Positions 1 through 8,754 are shown, counted from the first letter of the stretch. The stretch is 32,570 nt of DNA from BOG-1112 sp964635325 (GCA_964635325.1 CAZWOL010000034.1:1-32570), one strand, 5' to 3'. Notes: a model not told the origin generated them from the letters alone. Made by a program: numbers and translations.

Positions 1-1544
1 GCATTCATTATGAATCCTGGTCCTACAGATGTTTTGTTCATTGGTGGAAAGTAGTCGACATCGACGTCATAGCTAACAGGAATAGGTAGACGTGTTTGAA
101 AGGATGGAATACGAACACTGTTGATCCTATGAATGCGTGCCTCTGAGGTCGCTTCAGTGACTGCGATGTGTTCAATTTCTGTAGCAAGTTTTCCAAAGAG
201 ATAGTCTTGAATGGAATTAGCAGCACGACCTGCAAAATCTGCGTGCATTCGGATGTTTGCTCGGCCTTGTTCTTGAAAAGTGAGTTCCGAGCGAAGGTCG
301 ACAATTTCATCTTGCGGTGAGGTCATGGGGATTTCTTCCGCAACAACTCCGCTTTTCTTTAAGATAATGGCCTGACGCTGGGCAATATCTTCGCGTATTC
401 CTGTAAATGCTGTAGGGTTCGTGGGATCCAGCCAGAAAGACTTTCCATTCCAACTGACATGAACAATTGCATGATTAGAGTGGTTGATGGCTAGGGGTTC
501 ACGCTCATAAGGTATCTTGCTGCGATAGACGATCGCAACGTGTGCATCATAGCCTAACATACGTAGAAGTTTCGTCGTTAATGCAGCAAAATCTTTGCAA
601 TCTCCAAACCCCGTGCGTGCTAGGACAGAAAAATCACGAGGTACCAAGCGGCCTTTGATGCTGCGCCAATCACCCATGTAATGGATCTGGTTCATGACCT
701 CAGACATGACAATATTAGCTTGTTCTTCAAACCCTTTTAGTTTCTTTGCCGAGTTTAGAATCGGAATGAATTGTGTAGGTAGTTCTTGAGTTAATTTTGC
801 TTCATAAAGTTCAGCATATGGGTTGAGGAAGTCGCCGTAATTTCTTGCTGAAGATACAACAAATTTAGGTACCGAAGTGTTGGGGTTGTTGCTGCTATAG
901 GGTTCTTCAACTACCTTATAAAAGGAAGTGTCACGTACTTCTATAGAAATTTTTTGCATTCCCTTCTCAATGCTCTCTTTCATAATGAATGCTTCTGGTT
1001 TGCGGAAAGAAACTTTGAGTGGTGAACTTAATTTGGAATAAAACACGAATTTTGAGCCTTTTTCATAGGGAGCAAAATTCTCTAGAGAAAAGACGTAGAA
1101 AAAGTGTTTAGGAAAGTTTGGGGCAAAGAGACGGTTTTTGTAATGTAGGTGAAGCTTTGAACCGATTTTAATGTTGGAGAATGCGATATTGACACGGTTG
1201 TTGTTATCAAAGCCAGAGTTGTCATCAGCTAGGGGTTTGTCGGAGATATCCTGTGCTCGTATGGGATATTCAGTATTTCCAAAAACTGTTTTTGCAGAAA
1301 CCTTAAGATTTTTGGTTGTATCAGCAGAATATAAAAAATAAAGATTTTTAAGATATTCTCGAGCTTCACTAGTCAGAATAGTGTGAACAGTCAATATATC
1401 TTCATTAAAGGAGCCATCCTGATCAATGACGTAGGTATATTCAAAGAAACTTGTATAGTGGGCTTCGTCTGGTTTTGCCCAACGAGCAAAGCATGTTTCT
1501 GCGACTATGAAAATGATAGCCAATAGGGCGAAATATTTTTGCAT
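1..1544 (-). CDS. DUF3857 / transglutaminase-like exported protein, partial (3' end outside window)
   Basis: The reading frame is open from an ATG at 1544 down to base 1, giving 514 codons without a stop, so the C-terminus lies outside the window. The first 20 residues (MQKYFALLAIIFIVAETCFA) are a clear signal peptide, so the protein acts in the periplasm or outer envelope. Residues about 30-230 look like the beta-rich DUF3857 module. A transglutaminase-like papain-fold domain follows, with Cys316 in FGDCKDF, His358 in NHAIVHVSW and Asp373 in WLDPTN, matching the Cys-His-Asp triad and its order. DUF3857-transglutaminase proteins are widespread in Bacteroidota and delta-type bacteria and their substrates are mostly unknown; peptide or amide-bond chemistry is inferred from the fold only. 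It is transcribed divergently from the helicase gene, with 262 bp between the two starts. Confidence 0.85.
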   Translation of the reverse strand, partial: MQKYFALLAIIFIVAETCFARWAKPDEAHYTSFFEYTYVIDQDGSFNEDILTVHTILTSEAREYLKNLYFLYSADTTKNLKVSAKTVFGNTEYPIRAQDISDKPLADDNSGFDNNNRVNIAFSNIKIGSKLHLHYKNRLFAPNFPKHFFYVFSLENFAPYEKGSKFVFYSKLSSPLKVSFRKPEAFIMKESIEKGMQKISIEVRDTSFYKVVEEPYSSNNPNTSVPKFVVSSARNYGDFLNPYAELYEAKLTQELPTQFIPILNSAKKLKGFEEQANIVMSEVMNQIHYMGDWRSIKGRLVPRDFSVLARTGFGDCKDFAALTTKLLRMLGYDAHVAIVYRSKIPYEREPLAINHSNHAIVHVSWNGKSFWLDPTNPTAFTGIREDIAQRQAIILKKSGVVAEEIPMTSPQDEIVDLRSELTFQEQGRANIRMHADFAGRAANSIQDYLFGKLATEIEHIAVTEATSEARIHRINSVRIPSFQTRLPIPVSYDVDVDYFPPMNKTSVGPGFIMN

Positions 1545-1775
1545 AACGCAACTCCAATGGATCTGATGGCATAGGCACTTTGTTTATTTTTAGCAAAAAA
1601 TGCGTCTGGAAACACCGTCGAAATCTCAACTAAAAAGGCAGGTTTTTTGGCTTCGGAATGCCTCTCGGCCTAGCGGCCAATTGCTGTATCTGCGGTATTT
1701 TTTATAAGCCTCAAGGATCATTGCCTAAAGATTAATGGCCATAGATCAAGAAAGCCTGCCATTTTTGGAGGAACT

Positions 1776-1832
1776 GTGCTAGAGTCGGGGCCTTCCAAAC
1801 ACAGAAGTGAGACCAACTTTGCAAAATTTTAA
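1776..1832 (+). promoter_or_regulatory. possible upstream micro-ORF overlapping the helicase start
   Basis: A strong Shine-Dalgarno-like GGAGG (1767-1771) sits 4 nt before a GTG at 1776. That frame encodes 18 residues (VLESGPSKHRSETNFAKF, first codon GTG) and stops with TAA at 1830-1832, overlapping the start of the helicase in another frame. The helicase GTG at 1807 has no recognisable SD of its own, and its frame is closed upstream by TAG at 1780-1782. The good ribosome site therefore serves the wrong frame. This could be a leader peptide controlling helicase translation, or a sequencing error that hides the true start. Confidence 0.3.
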
Positions 1833-3333
1833 TGATCTGGGCTTAAGCCCATCTATACTACGTGCCATCACGGAACTCGGCTTTGAGCATCAAAGTCCTA
1901 TTCAAGAACAAGCATTGCCTTTGCTTTTAGGCGAAGCTACAGATTTTCTTGGCCTTGCTGCAACGGGTACCGGCAAAACTGCAGCGTTCAGCATTCCAAT
2001 GCTTGAACGTATCGATCCTTCAAAACGTCATGTCCAAGCTTTGGTGATCTGTCCAACACGCGAACTTGCTTTGCAAGTCTCAGGACAAATCGACCTGCTC
2101 GGCAAATACAAAGGCATTCGTTCTCTTCCTATCTACGGTGGATCCGAATACGGTAGCCAGATTCGTGGATTGAAAGACGGTGTTCCTGTTGTTGTCGGAA
2201 CACCAGGACGTTTGGTCGATCATATTGAACGTGGCACTTTGAATTTAAAAGATGTGAACGTTATTATTCTTGACGAAGCTGATGAGATGATTTCTATGGG
2301 CTTCAAAGAGGATCTGACGACTCTACTGGGTTCAGCTCCACGTGAGTCAAGCAACATCTGGCTTTTTTCTGCCACGATGAGTCCCGAAGTGCGACACGTT
2401 GCTGACGATTACTTGCGTAATCCTAAGCAAGTGCAAATCAATCGCTCTGAAATGCTCCCATCGACTATTCAACAATTGTATTATCTGACTCATGAATCTA
2501 ACAAACCCGAAGTTCTTTGCAAATTGATCGAAGCTTCGGAAGCTTTCTACGGTATCGTATTTTGCCAGACGAAGGCTTTGGTTGTAGAGTTGACGACCTA
2601 TCTGACCCAGCGCCAGTACAAGGTGGACTGCTTGCATGGTGACAAAGATCAGAAAGCTCGCGAACGAACGATGCAAGCTTTCCGTGATCGTAAGGTTAAC
2701 GTTTTGGTTTGTACTGACGTTGCATCACGTGGGTTGGATGTTAAGGACGTGACACACGTTATCAACTACTCGCTACCACGCGAACTTGATAACTACGTTC
2801 ACCGCATTGGTCGTACGGCACGTAGTGGCAAGTCTGGGTTTGCTATGAGTTTGGTAACTCCAAGCCATCGTATGCTTATCAATCGTATCGAACGTATGAC
2901 GCGTAGTCGTATGATCGAAGGTAAGATTCCTACTCGTAAAGAGATCGGTGCGAAGAAGATCGCTCAAGCGTTGGATAGTTTCCAAGCGCAGACATCTTTT
3001 GGTCGTGCTGTTGAACTTCTGGACGACAAATGGAAAGAAAGCCTGGCAAATATGAGTCCAGAAGAAATCGCAGGTCGCTTCCTTACTCATATGTATCCTG
3101 AGTTGTTCAATGAACCTGTCCGTGAGCCAAAGGTTGTACTTGGCTTTAGTGATCGTTCTGAATTCCAAGAAGAGCGATCCTCAGGACGTAGAGATGGTCG
3201 TAACTTCCGTGAACGACGACATGGATCCGGTGGGGCGCGTCGCAATGACTTTCATGCGATGGCGCGCAAACCAAAGCAACGTCTCAAGCGATCCAATGCT
3301 TCAGGTGAGTCTTTCATCTTCAAAAAATCCTAG
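1807..3333 (+). CDS. DEAD-box ATP-dependent RNA helicase
   Basis: This 508-residue protein carries all the superfamily 2 RNA helicase motifs in order: Q motif around FEHQSPIQEQ (27-36), Walker A ATGTGKT (52-58), PTRELA (83-88), TPGR (132-135), DEAD (156-159), SAT (188-190), RGLDV and the arginine-finger region HRIGRTARSG. The tail after the helicase core is basic and rich in Arg and Gly (about 455-505), typical of RNA-binding extensions in DeaD/CsdA/RhlE-type helicases. No DbpA-type RNA-binding domain is obvious. The expected role is unwinding structured RNA in ribosome assembly, mRNA decay or cold adaptation in the cytoplasm. The GTG start is the only in-frame start before the Q motif but lacks an SD; see the micro-ORF at 1776. 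A terminator-like hairpin follows at 3368. Confidence 0.95.
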   Translation: MRPTLQNFNDLGLSPSILRAITELGFEHQSPIQEQALPLLLGEATDFLGLAATGTGKTAAFSIPMLERIDPSKRHVQALVICPTRELALQVSGQIDLLGKYKGIRSLPIYGGSEYGSQIRGLKDGVPVVVGTPGRLVDHIERGTLNLKDVNVIILDEADEMISMGFKEDLTTLLGSAPRESSNIWLFSATMSPEVRHVADDYLRNPKQVQINRSEMLPSTIQQLYYLTHESNKPEVLCKLIEASEAFYGIVFCQTKALVVELTTYLTQRQYKVDCLHGDKDQKARERTMQAFRDRKVNVLVCTDVASRGLDVKDVTHVINYSLPRELDNYVHRIGRTARSGKSGFAMSLVTPSHRMLINRIERMTRSRMIEGKIPTRKEIGAKKIAQALDSFQAQTSFGRAVELLDDKWKESLANMSPEEIAGRFLTHMYPELFNEPVREPKVVLGFSDRSEFQEERSSGRRDGRNFRERRHGSGGARRNDFHAMARKPKQRLKRSNASGESFIFKKS

Positions 3334-3367
3334 CATTCCATTAACCAGCTAGCACTCAGTAGACCGT

Positions 3368-3412
3368 CTGTTATGATGTTGCAATGATGACATCATAACA
3401 GGGGGTTTTTTT
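3368..3412 (+). terminator. intrinsic terminator after the helicase, overlapping the next gene's SD
   Basis: CTGTTATGATGT (3368-3379) pairs perfectly with ACATCATAACAG (3390-3401), a 12-bp stem with a 10-nt loop. It is followed by GGGG and seven T (3406-3412). The AGGGG at the foot of the 3' arm is also the only ribosome binding site for the gene starting at 3413, so any read-through transcript folded this way would partly mask it. Confidence 0.65.
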
Positions 3413-3841
3413 ATGCGTTGCCTTTTTGGCTTGCTCATGGTTTTGTCCTGCGCACACGAGCCTACAGACAGAGAATTTGCACCAGTACAATCAGGTCAGG
3501 GAACTTTGCTCCGTTCGGTAGTTTTATACACATCAGCCTGCCCCAAAGCTGAGGCTTGTAGTGAAATGGCAAGTTCAGAGATCGCGACTTACATTTGCAA
3601 AGAGAAACATTTTCACGATGCGCATGCTTTCAAAATTCAAGATATACCTGAGAATGCGCTTCCTGATTTTGCTAAGCTTCATGTCTGTGATCTGAAACGA
3701 GATACTTTGGGAAAATCGCGCTGTGAATGGGCTAAGCAAATGTATGCGGATTCGCATCTGTTGAAGCAGGTCTTTGAAAAAATTACTTGTCGGAAGATCG
3801 GCGCACATGGAGAAGATATTTTCGAAGATTTCAAGTTTTAG
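3413..3841 (+). CDS. small Cys-containing putative lipoprotein, function unknown
   Basis: I do not recognise the family. The 142-residue product starts with a short hydrophobic leader ending in VLSC at Cys13, a loose lipobox, so membrane anchoring is likely but not certain. The mature part holds several Cys (in SACPKAEACSE, YICKEK, HVCDLK, KSRCEW and ITCRKIG), which would suit disulfides in the periplasm. The ATG follows the terminator T-run directly and uses AGGGG at 3400-3405 as SD with a spacer of about 7 nt. No operon partner is evident; fumC starts 57 bp downstream on the same strand with its own SD. Confidence 0.65.
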   Translation: MRCLFGLLMVLSCAHEPTDREFAPVQSGQGTLLRSVVLYTSACPKAEACSEMASSEIATYICKEKHFHDAHAFKIQDIPENALPDFAKLHVCDLKRDTLGKSRCEWAKQMYADSHLLKQVFEKITCRKIGAHGEDIFEDFKF

Positions 3842-3898
3842 GGCTCAAAAATCCTGCTAAAATAGCTTTGCTTGTCACAACTGAAAGGAACCATAGGT

Positions 3899-5281
3899 AT
3901 GGATTATCGTATTGAGAAAGATTCTATCGGTGATGTCAAATTGGCAAAGGATCGCTACTGGGGTGCACAAACACAGCGTTCTCTGGAAAATTTCAAAATT
4001 GGGGGACATCGTTTCCCCCGCTCAATGATCAAGGCAATGGGCTTGGTAAAAAAAGCAGCAGCACAGACCAACCACGAATTGGGTCTTTTGCCCAAAGACA
4101 AATGCGAGTGGATCTGTCAGGCCTGTGATGATGTTATTTCTGGCAAACTTGACGAACACTTTCCCCTTGTTGTTTGGCAGACGGGTTCGGGTACTCAATC
4201 CAACATGAATGCGAACGAAGTGATTTCCAACCGTGCGATCGAAATTTCCGGTGGGGAGATCGGTAGTAAGAAACCCATACATCCCAATGATGATGTCAAC
4301 AAATCGCAATCTTCCAACGATGCCTTTCCTACGTACATGCACCTTGCTGCTGTTTTTGGCATACGCGAAAACCTTCTGCCTGCTTTACAGAAACTCATCG
4401 CAACTTTAGATGAAAAATCAAAGTCCTTTCATGATGTAATCAAAATTGGTCGTACGCATCTGATGGATGCAACACCCCTTACTTTGGGTCAAGAGATCGG
4501 TGGTTGGGCAGCACAGTTGCGTTTTGGGCAGAAGGAATGTGAACGTATACTCGATGGTCTCTATGAGTTGGCATTAGGTGGTACAGCTGTAGGCACTGGT
4601 CTCAATACGCATCCCAAGTATGCAACGACGGTTGCGGATAAGATTAGCAAACTCACAGGCTCACCTTTTGTGACGGGAACCAACAAATTCGCAGGTCTTG
4701 CTGGACACGATGCAATGGTTGCAGCACATGGAGCTTTGAAGACGCTTGCAACAGCACTGATGAAAATTGCGAACGATGTGCGTTGGCTTGCAAGTGGACC
4801 ACGCTCGGGGATCGGAGAAATTTTTATTCCTGCAAACGAACCCGGTAGCTCCATCATGCCTGGCAAAGTGAATCCCACGCAGTGTGAAGCCCTCACCATG
4901 GTCTGCGTGCAGGTGATGGGTAACGATGTTGCGATGTCGATTGCAGGCAGTCAGGGTAATTTCGAGTTGAATGTGTACAAGCCCGTTATGATTCACAACA
5001 TGTTAGAGTCTGTGCGTCTGCTCTCCGATGCGATGGCAAGCTTCAATGATAACTGTGCAGTCGGTATTGAGCCAAACCGTGATGTGATCAAACGCAACGT
5101 CGATAACTCTCTCATGCTTGTCACAGCTCTCAACCCTGTTGTGGGTTACGACAAAGCTGCAGAGATTGCGAAGAAAGCTTATAAGGATAACAGCACGCTG
5201 CGCGAGGCAGCTGTTGCCTTGGGCTATCTGAGTGGAGAAGATTTTGACAAACACGTCCGGCCAGAGAAAATGATTTCGTAG
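3899..5281 (+). CDS. fumC: class II fumarate hydratase (fumarase C)
   Basis: The enzyme interconverts fumarate and L-malate in the TCA cycle, without an iron-sulfur cluster. At 460 residues it matches the usual FumC length and aligns throughout. Visible active-site blocks are TGSGTQSNMNANEV (95-108), QSSNDAFPT (137-145), GRTHLMDATPLT (184-195, general-acid His187) and the superfamily signature GSSIMPGKVNP (316-326), whose Ser belongs to the catalytic loop. An in-frame TTG lies upstream at 3872, but the ATG at 3899 is preceded by AAGGA at 3884-3888 and begins MDYRIEKDS as in homologues, so it is the preferred start. The class II aspartase/fumarase superfamily also contains aspartate ammonia-lyase; the motif details favour fumarase. 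Confidence 0.96.
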   Translation: MDYRIEKDSIGDVKLAKDRYWGAQTQRSLENFKIGGHRFPRSMIKAMGLVKKAAAQTNHELGLLPKDKCEWICQACDDVISGKLDEHFPLVVWQTGSGTQSNMNANEVISNRAIEISGGEIGSKKPIHPNDDVNKSQSSNDAFPTYMHLAAVFGIRENLLPALQKLIATLDEKSKSFHDVIKIGRTHLMDATPLTLGQEIGGWAAQLRFGQKECERILDGLYELALGGTAVGTGLNTHPKYATTVADKISKLTGSPFVTGTNKFAGLAGHDAMVAAHGALKTLATALMKIANDVRWLASGPRSGIGEIFIPANEPGSSIMPGKVNPTQCEALTMVCVQVMGNDVAMSIAGSQGNFELNVYKPVMIHNMLESVRLLSDAMASFNDNCAVGIEPNRDVIKRNVDNSLMLVTALNPVVGYDKAAEIAKKAYKDNSTLREAAVALGYLSGEDFDKHVRPEKMIS

Positions 5282-5361
5282 TGAATATTCGAATGGTTGT
5301 TCTTGAAATCTTCTATTGATGAGAGTAGATAGTTTCAATCGCTTATCGATAGAAAGAAATA

Positions 5362-6120
5362 ATGATGTCTATTCGCAAGTTTTTCGTCATTGCTGGTCTC
5401 CAGATTTCAACACTTCTTTTCGCACAACCGAACTCTCCCTCCAATGAAAGCCAAACTCATCAAGAAGCAGATGAGGCGATTCGTCTTGCAAGACAAACTC
5501 TTTGCATTCCTCAATCTGCTCGATCGTATACAGATGACCTTGCGAGGCAGCTTCTTGTGCCTCAACCACCTTTTGAGGATAGACTGAGGAGTCAGGAGCG
5601 TATTCCTCTCGTTGCTGCTCCAGAAGAACAGGTCCGTCGAGATTTGGCAGAACTCGCAGCAGCTTTTACAGCTCCATTGATTCAGCATGGAAATTGGCTC
5701 GACTATGCGAATTTAGGACCAAGAGCATCGCAAGTTTCCGGTCCGCTGCCATTGCAAAATCCCCATCACGCTTATTTGATCCAAAGTTTGAGCTTTTATC
5801 GTGATTGGCACTTTCGTTCCCCGTTGGGATTTGAAATGCGCGAGCGCAACAATAGGCCTCTTTTTCTACCGATGCATCAAGCTATGCTGAACCAAATGAC
5901 TTTACCCGACGATCTCGGGAGGAGCATTGGTATCCGTATTCCAAGCCCCTCTGATAGCTATTCCCGTAGAAGCGAGGACGGTTTTATGAACTGGAATCAT
6001 GCTCCTCGACCATTATCGCATTCGATATCTCGAGACGGTGCTCTTTCTGAAAGTGGCGACCCGGATGGCCAAACGGATCCATGCTCTCCTGAATCGGGAA
6101 AATCTTCTGCATGCAAATAG
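5362..6120 (+). CDS. secreted protein of unknown function
   Basis: I recognise no family. The 252-residue product has a signal peptide (basic start MMSIRKF, hydrophobic core, likely cut after LLFA near residue 21). The mature part is rich in Pro, Ser, Gln and Arg. The last about 50 residues are low-complexity Ser/Asp/Gly/Pro with two Cys. Two adjacent ATG codons (5362 and 5365) follow an A-rich, weak SD (AGAAAG). The end overlaps the start of trmO by 10 bp, so the two are probably co-transcribed and possibly translationally coupled, although no functional link is apparent. Confidence 0.7.
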   Translation: MMSIRKFFVIAGLQISTLLFAQPNSPSNESQTHQEADEAIRLARQTLCIPQSARSYTDDLARQLLVPQPPFEDRLRSQERIPLVAAPEEQVRRDLAELAAAFTAPLIQHGNWLDYANLGPRASQVSGPLPLQNPHHAYLIQSLSFYRDWHFRSPLGFEMRERNNRPLFLPMHQAMLNQMTLPDDLGRSIGIRIPSPSDSYSRRSEDGFMNWNHAPRPLSHSISRDGALSESGDPDGQTDPCSPESGKSSACK

Positions 6121-6824
6121 AAAAAATTGGAACAGTCTATTCCTGCTTCAAAGAAAAATTCGGTACGCCTCGTCAGGGTTCTGTAGTAGAGCATTCGCGT
6201 GGTTATATCGAGATCGACAAAAAGTGGGAGCCACAGCAGAGTCTCAAGGGTCTGGAAGCCTTCTCTCATATTTGGGTGCTCTTTTACTTTCACAGCAACA
6301 CCAATCTTAGCTTCAAGCCCGTGATTCGACCTCCGCGTCTTGAGAAAGAACGTCTTGGACTCTTTGCAACACGTTCTCCGTTGCGACCAAACCCTATTGG
6401 CCTAAGCCTCGTCAAACTCGATCGCATCGAAGGTGTAAAGGTTTATATCTCAGGTTTGGATATCATCGAAGGTACCCCGGTTCTCGATATCAAACCCTAC
6501 ATTCATAGCTATGATAGTGTTGAAAATAGTCGAGACGGTTGGTTAGAGCAGCTTCGATCGGACAAGCTTGAGGTCGAGTTTTCTAAAGAAGCGGAAGAGG
6601 TGATTCAAAGGCATCCCTACCCAAACTTGCGACAAACACTTTGTGAGATCTTGTGCAACGACATTCGTAATCGCAGTGATAAGCGTCCACAGAATTCCGA
6701 AAAGCACTTAGGTTTTTACTTTGCTGATTTGAATGTTATTTTCCAAGTACACCAGCAGTCGGTGCTGGTTACTAAGATCGAGCTAGCCACAAACTTCACC
6801 CGAAGTAATTGTCAGCCCGACTAG
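6111..6824 (+). CDS. trmO: TrmO-type tRNA (adenine37-N6)-methyltransferase (TsaA/YaeB family)
   Basis: TrmO uses S-adenosylmethionine to convert t6A37 to m6t6A37 in tRNA-Thr and belongs to the beta-barrel class VIII methyltransferases. The 237-residue length fits. Family hallmarks are visible: IGTVYSCFKEKFGTPRQ (6-22), the LEAFSHIWVLFYFH block (48-61) and LGLFATRSPLRPNPIGLS (82-99), which contains the SAM-binding and catalytic residues. A longer C-terminal part continues as in E. coli YaeB. MtaB, another t6A37-modifying enzyme, is encoded 5.6 kb away. The gene overlaps the upstream secreted-protein gene by 10 bp and ends 3 bp before a convergent gene. The SD is weak (GGGAAAA). Confidence 0.92.
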   Translation: MQIEKIGTVYSCFKEKFGTPRQGSVVEHSRGYIEIDKKWEPQQSLKGLEAFSHIWVLFYFHSNTNLSFKPVIRPPRLEKERLGLFATRSPLRPNPIGLSLVKLDRIEGVKVYISGLDIIEGTPVLDIKPYIHSYDSVENSRDGWLEQLRSDKLEVEFSKEAEEVIQRHPYPNLRQTLCEILCNDIRNRSDKRPQNSEKHLGFYFADLNVIFQVHQQSVLVTKIELATNFTRSNCQPD

Positions 6825-6827
6825 GTC

Positions 6828-7346
6828 TTATTGTTTTGCACCAGAGATCCAAGACATTGTTCCATTCCATGTAATAGATTTCTTGTCAGATGCAAAATAT
6901 ATCGATCCGGTTTCGTATAATGTTACGGAAAAGGTCGTACGTGTTGTTTCTTCGATAATATCACCTTTCGCGGTCGTGAAGGTGTAGTGACAGTGTCGTT
7001 CCGTATTTGCCCAGCAGTAACCCCATCCAGCTTTTTTATTTTGAACATAGACATCGAAGAGGTCACTGACTATGTAACGTATCGAGTATTTGATGGTCAT
7101 TACTTTGTTATCGATGCTGATCTTTTTTGTGTAGTAAGTCGCTTCATCGTTTTCACGTATTGCGACTGTCATCTCATCAGAATAGTTTCCGCTGTTTTCG
7201 TCGGTTGATTTCCAAGATCCTTCTCCCTTATAGACGACAGGTTCTGCAGGTATTTCGCCAAAATATTCAGAATCTGCAGCTTTAGAGGTGAGGGCAAAGA
7301 TAGAGACAAGTACGCTCAAGATAATTTTTGCAGGCATGGTTTTCAT
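6828..7346 (-). CDS. small secreted beta-rich protein, function unknown
   Basis: The 172-residue protein has a typical signal peptide (MKTMPAKIILSVLVSIFALTSKA, cut near residue 23). The mature domain is rich in Thr, Tyr and alternating beta-strand patterns, with one pair of Cys in WGYCWANTERHCHY that could form a disulfide. I cannot assign a family. The ATG at 7346 is preceded by GGAGA with a 5-nt spacer, and this SD lies wholly inside one arm of an 11-bp inverted repeat (see 7347-7419). The gene converges with trmO; only 3 bp separate the stop codons and no hairpin terminator fits between them. Confidence 0.75.
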   Translation of the reverse strand: MKTMPAKIILSVLVSIFALTSKAADSEYFGEIPAEPVVYKGEGSWKSTDENSGNYSDEMTVAIRENDEATYYTKKISIDNKVMTIKYSIRYIVSDLFDVYVQNKKAGWGYCWANTERHCHYTFTTAKGDIIEETTRTTFSVTLYETGSIYFASDKKSITWNGTMSWISGAKQ

Positions 7347-7419
7347 AAGATCTCCGATTGGTTAAGTAGAACGGGTTTATCGGATGAAAATATTTAAAGT
7401 TAAAGAAGCCAATCGGAGA
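7347..7419 (-). promoter_or_regulatory. 5' leader hairpin that would sequester the SD of the 6828-7346 gene
   Basis: Read on the minus strand, TCTCCGATTGG (7419-7409) is followed after 47 nt by its exact complement CCAATCGGAGA (7361-7351). The second arm contains the GGAG ribosome site of the gene starting at 7346. In RNA this would form an 11-bp stem that hides the SD. Alternatively it is a DNA dyad bound by a regulator. Confidence 0.5.
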
Positions 7420-7681
7420 GGTTCATGAGGATAACCACGGATTGTTTGCAGTTCTTTTAAGTGTTTGCTAATATTGGTTTTTTGGATTTCATTAGTTTCC
7501 GATGGGCAGATCTCTTTTCCACTCCTTGAAACAAGTCGATCTAGGTTTTTGAAAAACTCTGCGCTTGAGCATTGGAAGTGAGACTCTTGATTTTCTTACG
7601 GCAAAGGCTTACCTTTGGAATTTGGCAAAAATAGGTGAAATCTAGCTTTGCAGTATTTCGCAATGAATCAGGAGCCAGATC
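7420..7681. other. intergenic region between divergent genes
   Basis: No coding sequence is supported here. It must contain the promoters of the minus-strand secreted-protein gene and of the plus-strand methyltransferase gene. I could not pick a convincing -35/-10 pair for either. Just before the methyltransferase GTG, AGGAG at 7670-7674 is a strong SD. Confidence 0.4.
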
Positions 7682-8624
7682 GTGAAGTTAAAAGTGAAGG
7701 TTATTAGAGCGTTTTCGATGCTGAGGCAGGAGTTCATCCCGCTTATTTATATATCCCTACGTTCTCTTTGGAATAGTTGTTTCGGTTTAAAACCAATTTC
7801 CGATGCACAGTTTGTGAATTTTCTAAGTTCGCAATGGAATCTAGATGCAGAGAAGAAAGCGTTTTTTTGTGAGCTCTTGCATACAAAAAAATATTCACAG
7901 ACTCAACTTCTATGGTCTTTTTTCCGCTTGCCTGCATACTTCCTTCCGAAATTTGCCAAATTTCCCGTGAATGATGCGCACCATGCCGCTCGACTTTTGA
8001 TGGTGCGAGATTATCTACCCAAAGCTGATAGAATTCTTGATCTGGGTGGTGCGAGTGATAGTGCAGCGGAAGGTGCGTTGCTGTCGATGGGTTACAAGCA
8101 CAAACCCTCAAGAGTTTGCATTGTGGATCAGCCTATTGAAATGCGTAAAGACTACGACGTGAGTACCCGACCTCCAGACAATTTGATTTTTGAGAGCACC
8201 AAAATCGACTATCACTACACGCTGATGTCGGATTTGCGCCAGATCCCTTCAGGAACTTTTGATTTGGTGTGGACAAAGTATCGAACATGTTCATATGCAC
8301 GAGGCCGAAGAGATTTTTGTGCAAGCTAAGCGCATTCTCGCTCCAGGTGGAAGGATCTGCCTTGATACACCCAATGCTTTGCTTGCACGCTTGATATCTC
8401 CGCATAGCTTTTTGCATCCTGAACATAAGATCGAGTATGAGCCTCAGCAGCTGATTCAACTCATGGAAAAGTCAGGTTTGAAGGTTGAGAAGGCTCTTGC
8501 GATTTCTCCGATGCCTGTCAGTTATGCTATGAAACGTTTCTGCAAGCTGGAGCTGATAGAGAGTGTCGGTGTTACGAATGAGGTCGACACGGGCTATTCG
8601 TTTTACTTAGAAGCGAGTATTTAG
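7682..8624 (+). pseudogene. class I SAM-dependent methyltransferase, broken by one frameshift
   Basis: Two overlapping frames together encode one methyltransferase of about 313 residues. The first (GTG at 7682, SD AGGAG 7 nt upstream) carries the SAM-binding motif I as DRILDLGGASDSAAEG near residues 116-131, then an acidic loop IVDQP, and runs to FDLVW. From there the homologous continuation CGQSIEHVHMHEAEEI is in the next frame (from about 8268), followed by RILAPGGRICLDTPNA, the usual post-motif strand, and the frame ends at 8624. The break falls at about 8265-8275 in GGTGTGGACAAAG, with no slippery heptamer, so programmed frameshifting is unlikely. It is either a sequencing/assembly error or a recent pseudogene. 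The N-terminal about 95 residues are helical and unassigned; the substrate is unknown. Confidence 0.75.
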
Positions 8625-8754
8625 GTTTTTAGGATACACCAAGAGTCTGCTTTGCTTGGAGTTTGAAAGTTACATTGTCAGCTTTTTAGAATGCTCGGGA
8701 TAAAGCATAGACAGGGTTTGCCTAGAATCATTCATTTGCTTCTGGTCTTTTTCG

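Noticed and set aside
5999..6310. 103-codon frame overlapping the secreted protein and trmO
   Set aside because: It overlaps two better-supported genes on the same strand and shows no family features.
6758..6776. Perfect hairpin ACCAGCA / TGCTGGT near the end of trmO
   Set aside because: It lies inside the coding sequence, has no T-run after it and is followed by well-conserved-looking codons, so I do not call it a terminator.
8259..8624. Separate small methyltransferase gene starting at ATG 8259
   Set aside because: It has no SAM motif I or SD of its own and continues the upstream frame exactly; it is the second half of one broken gene.
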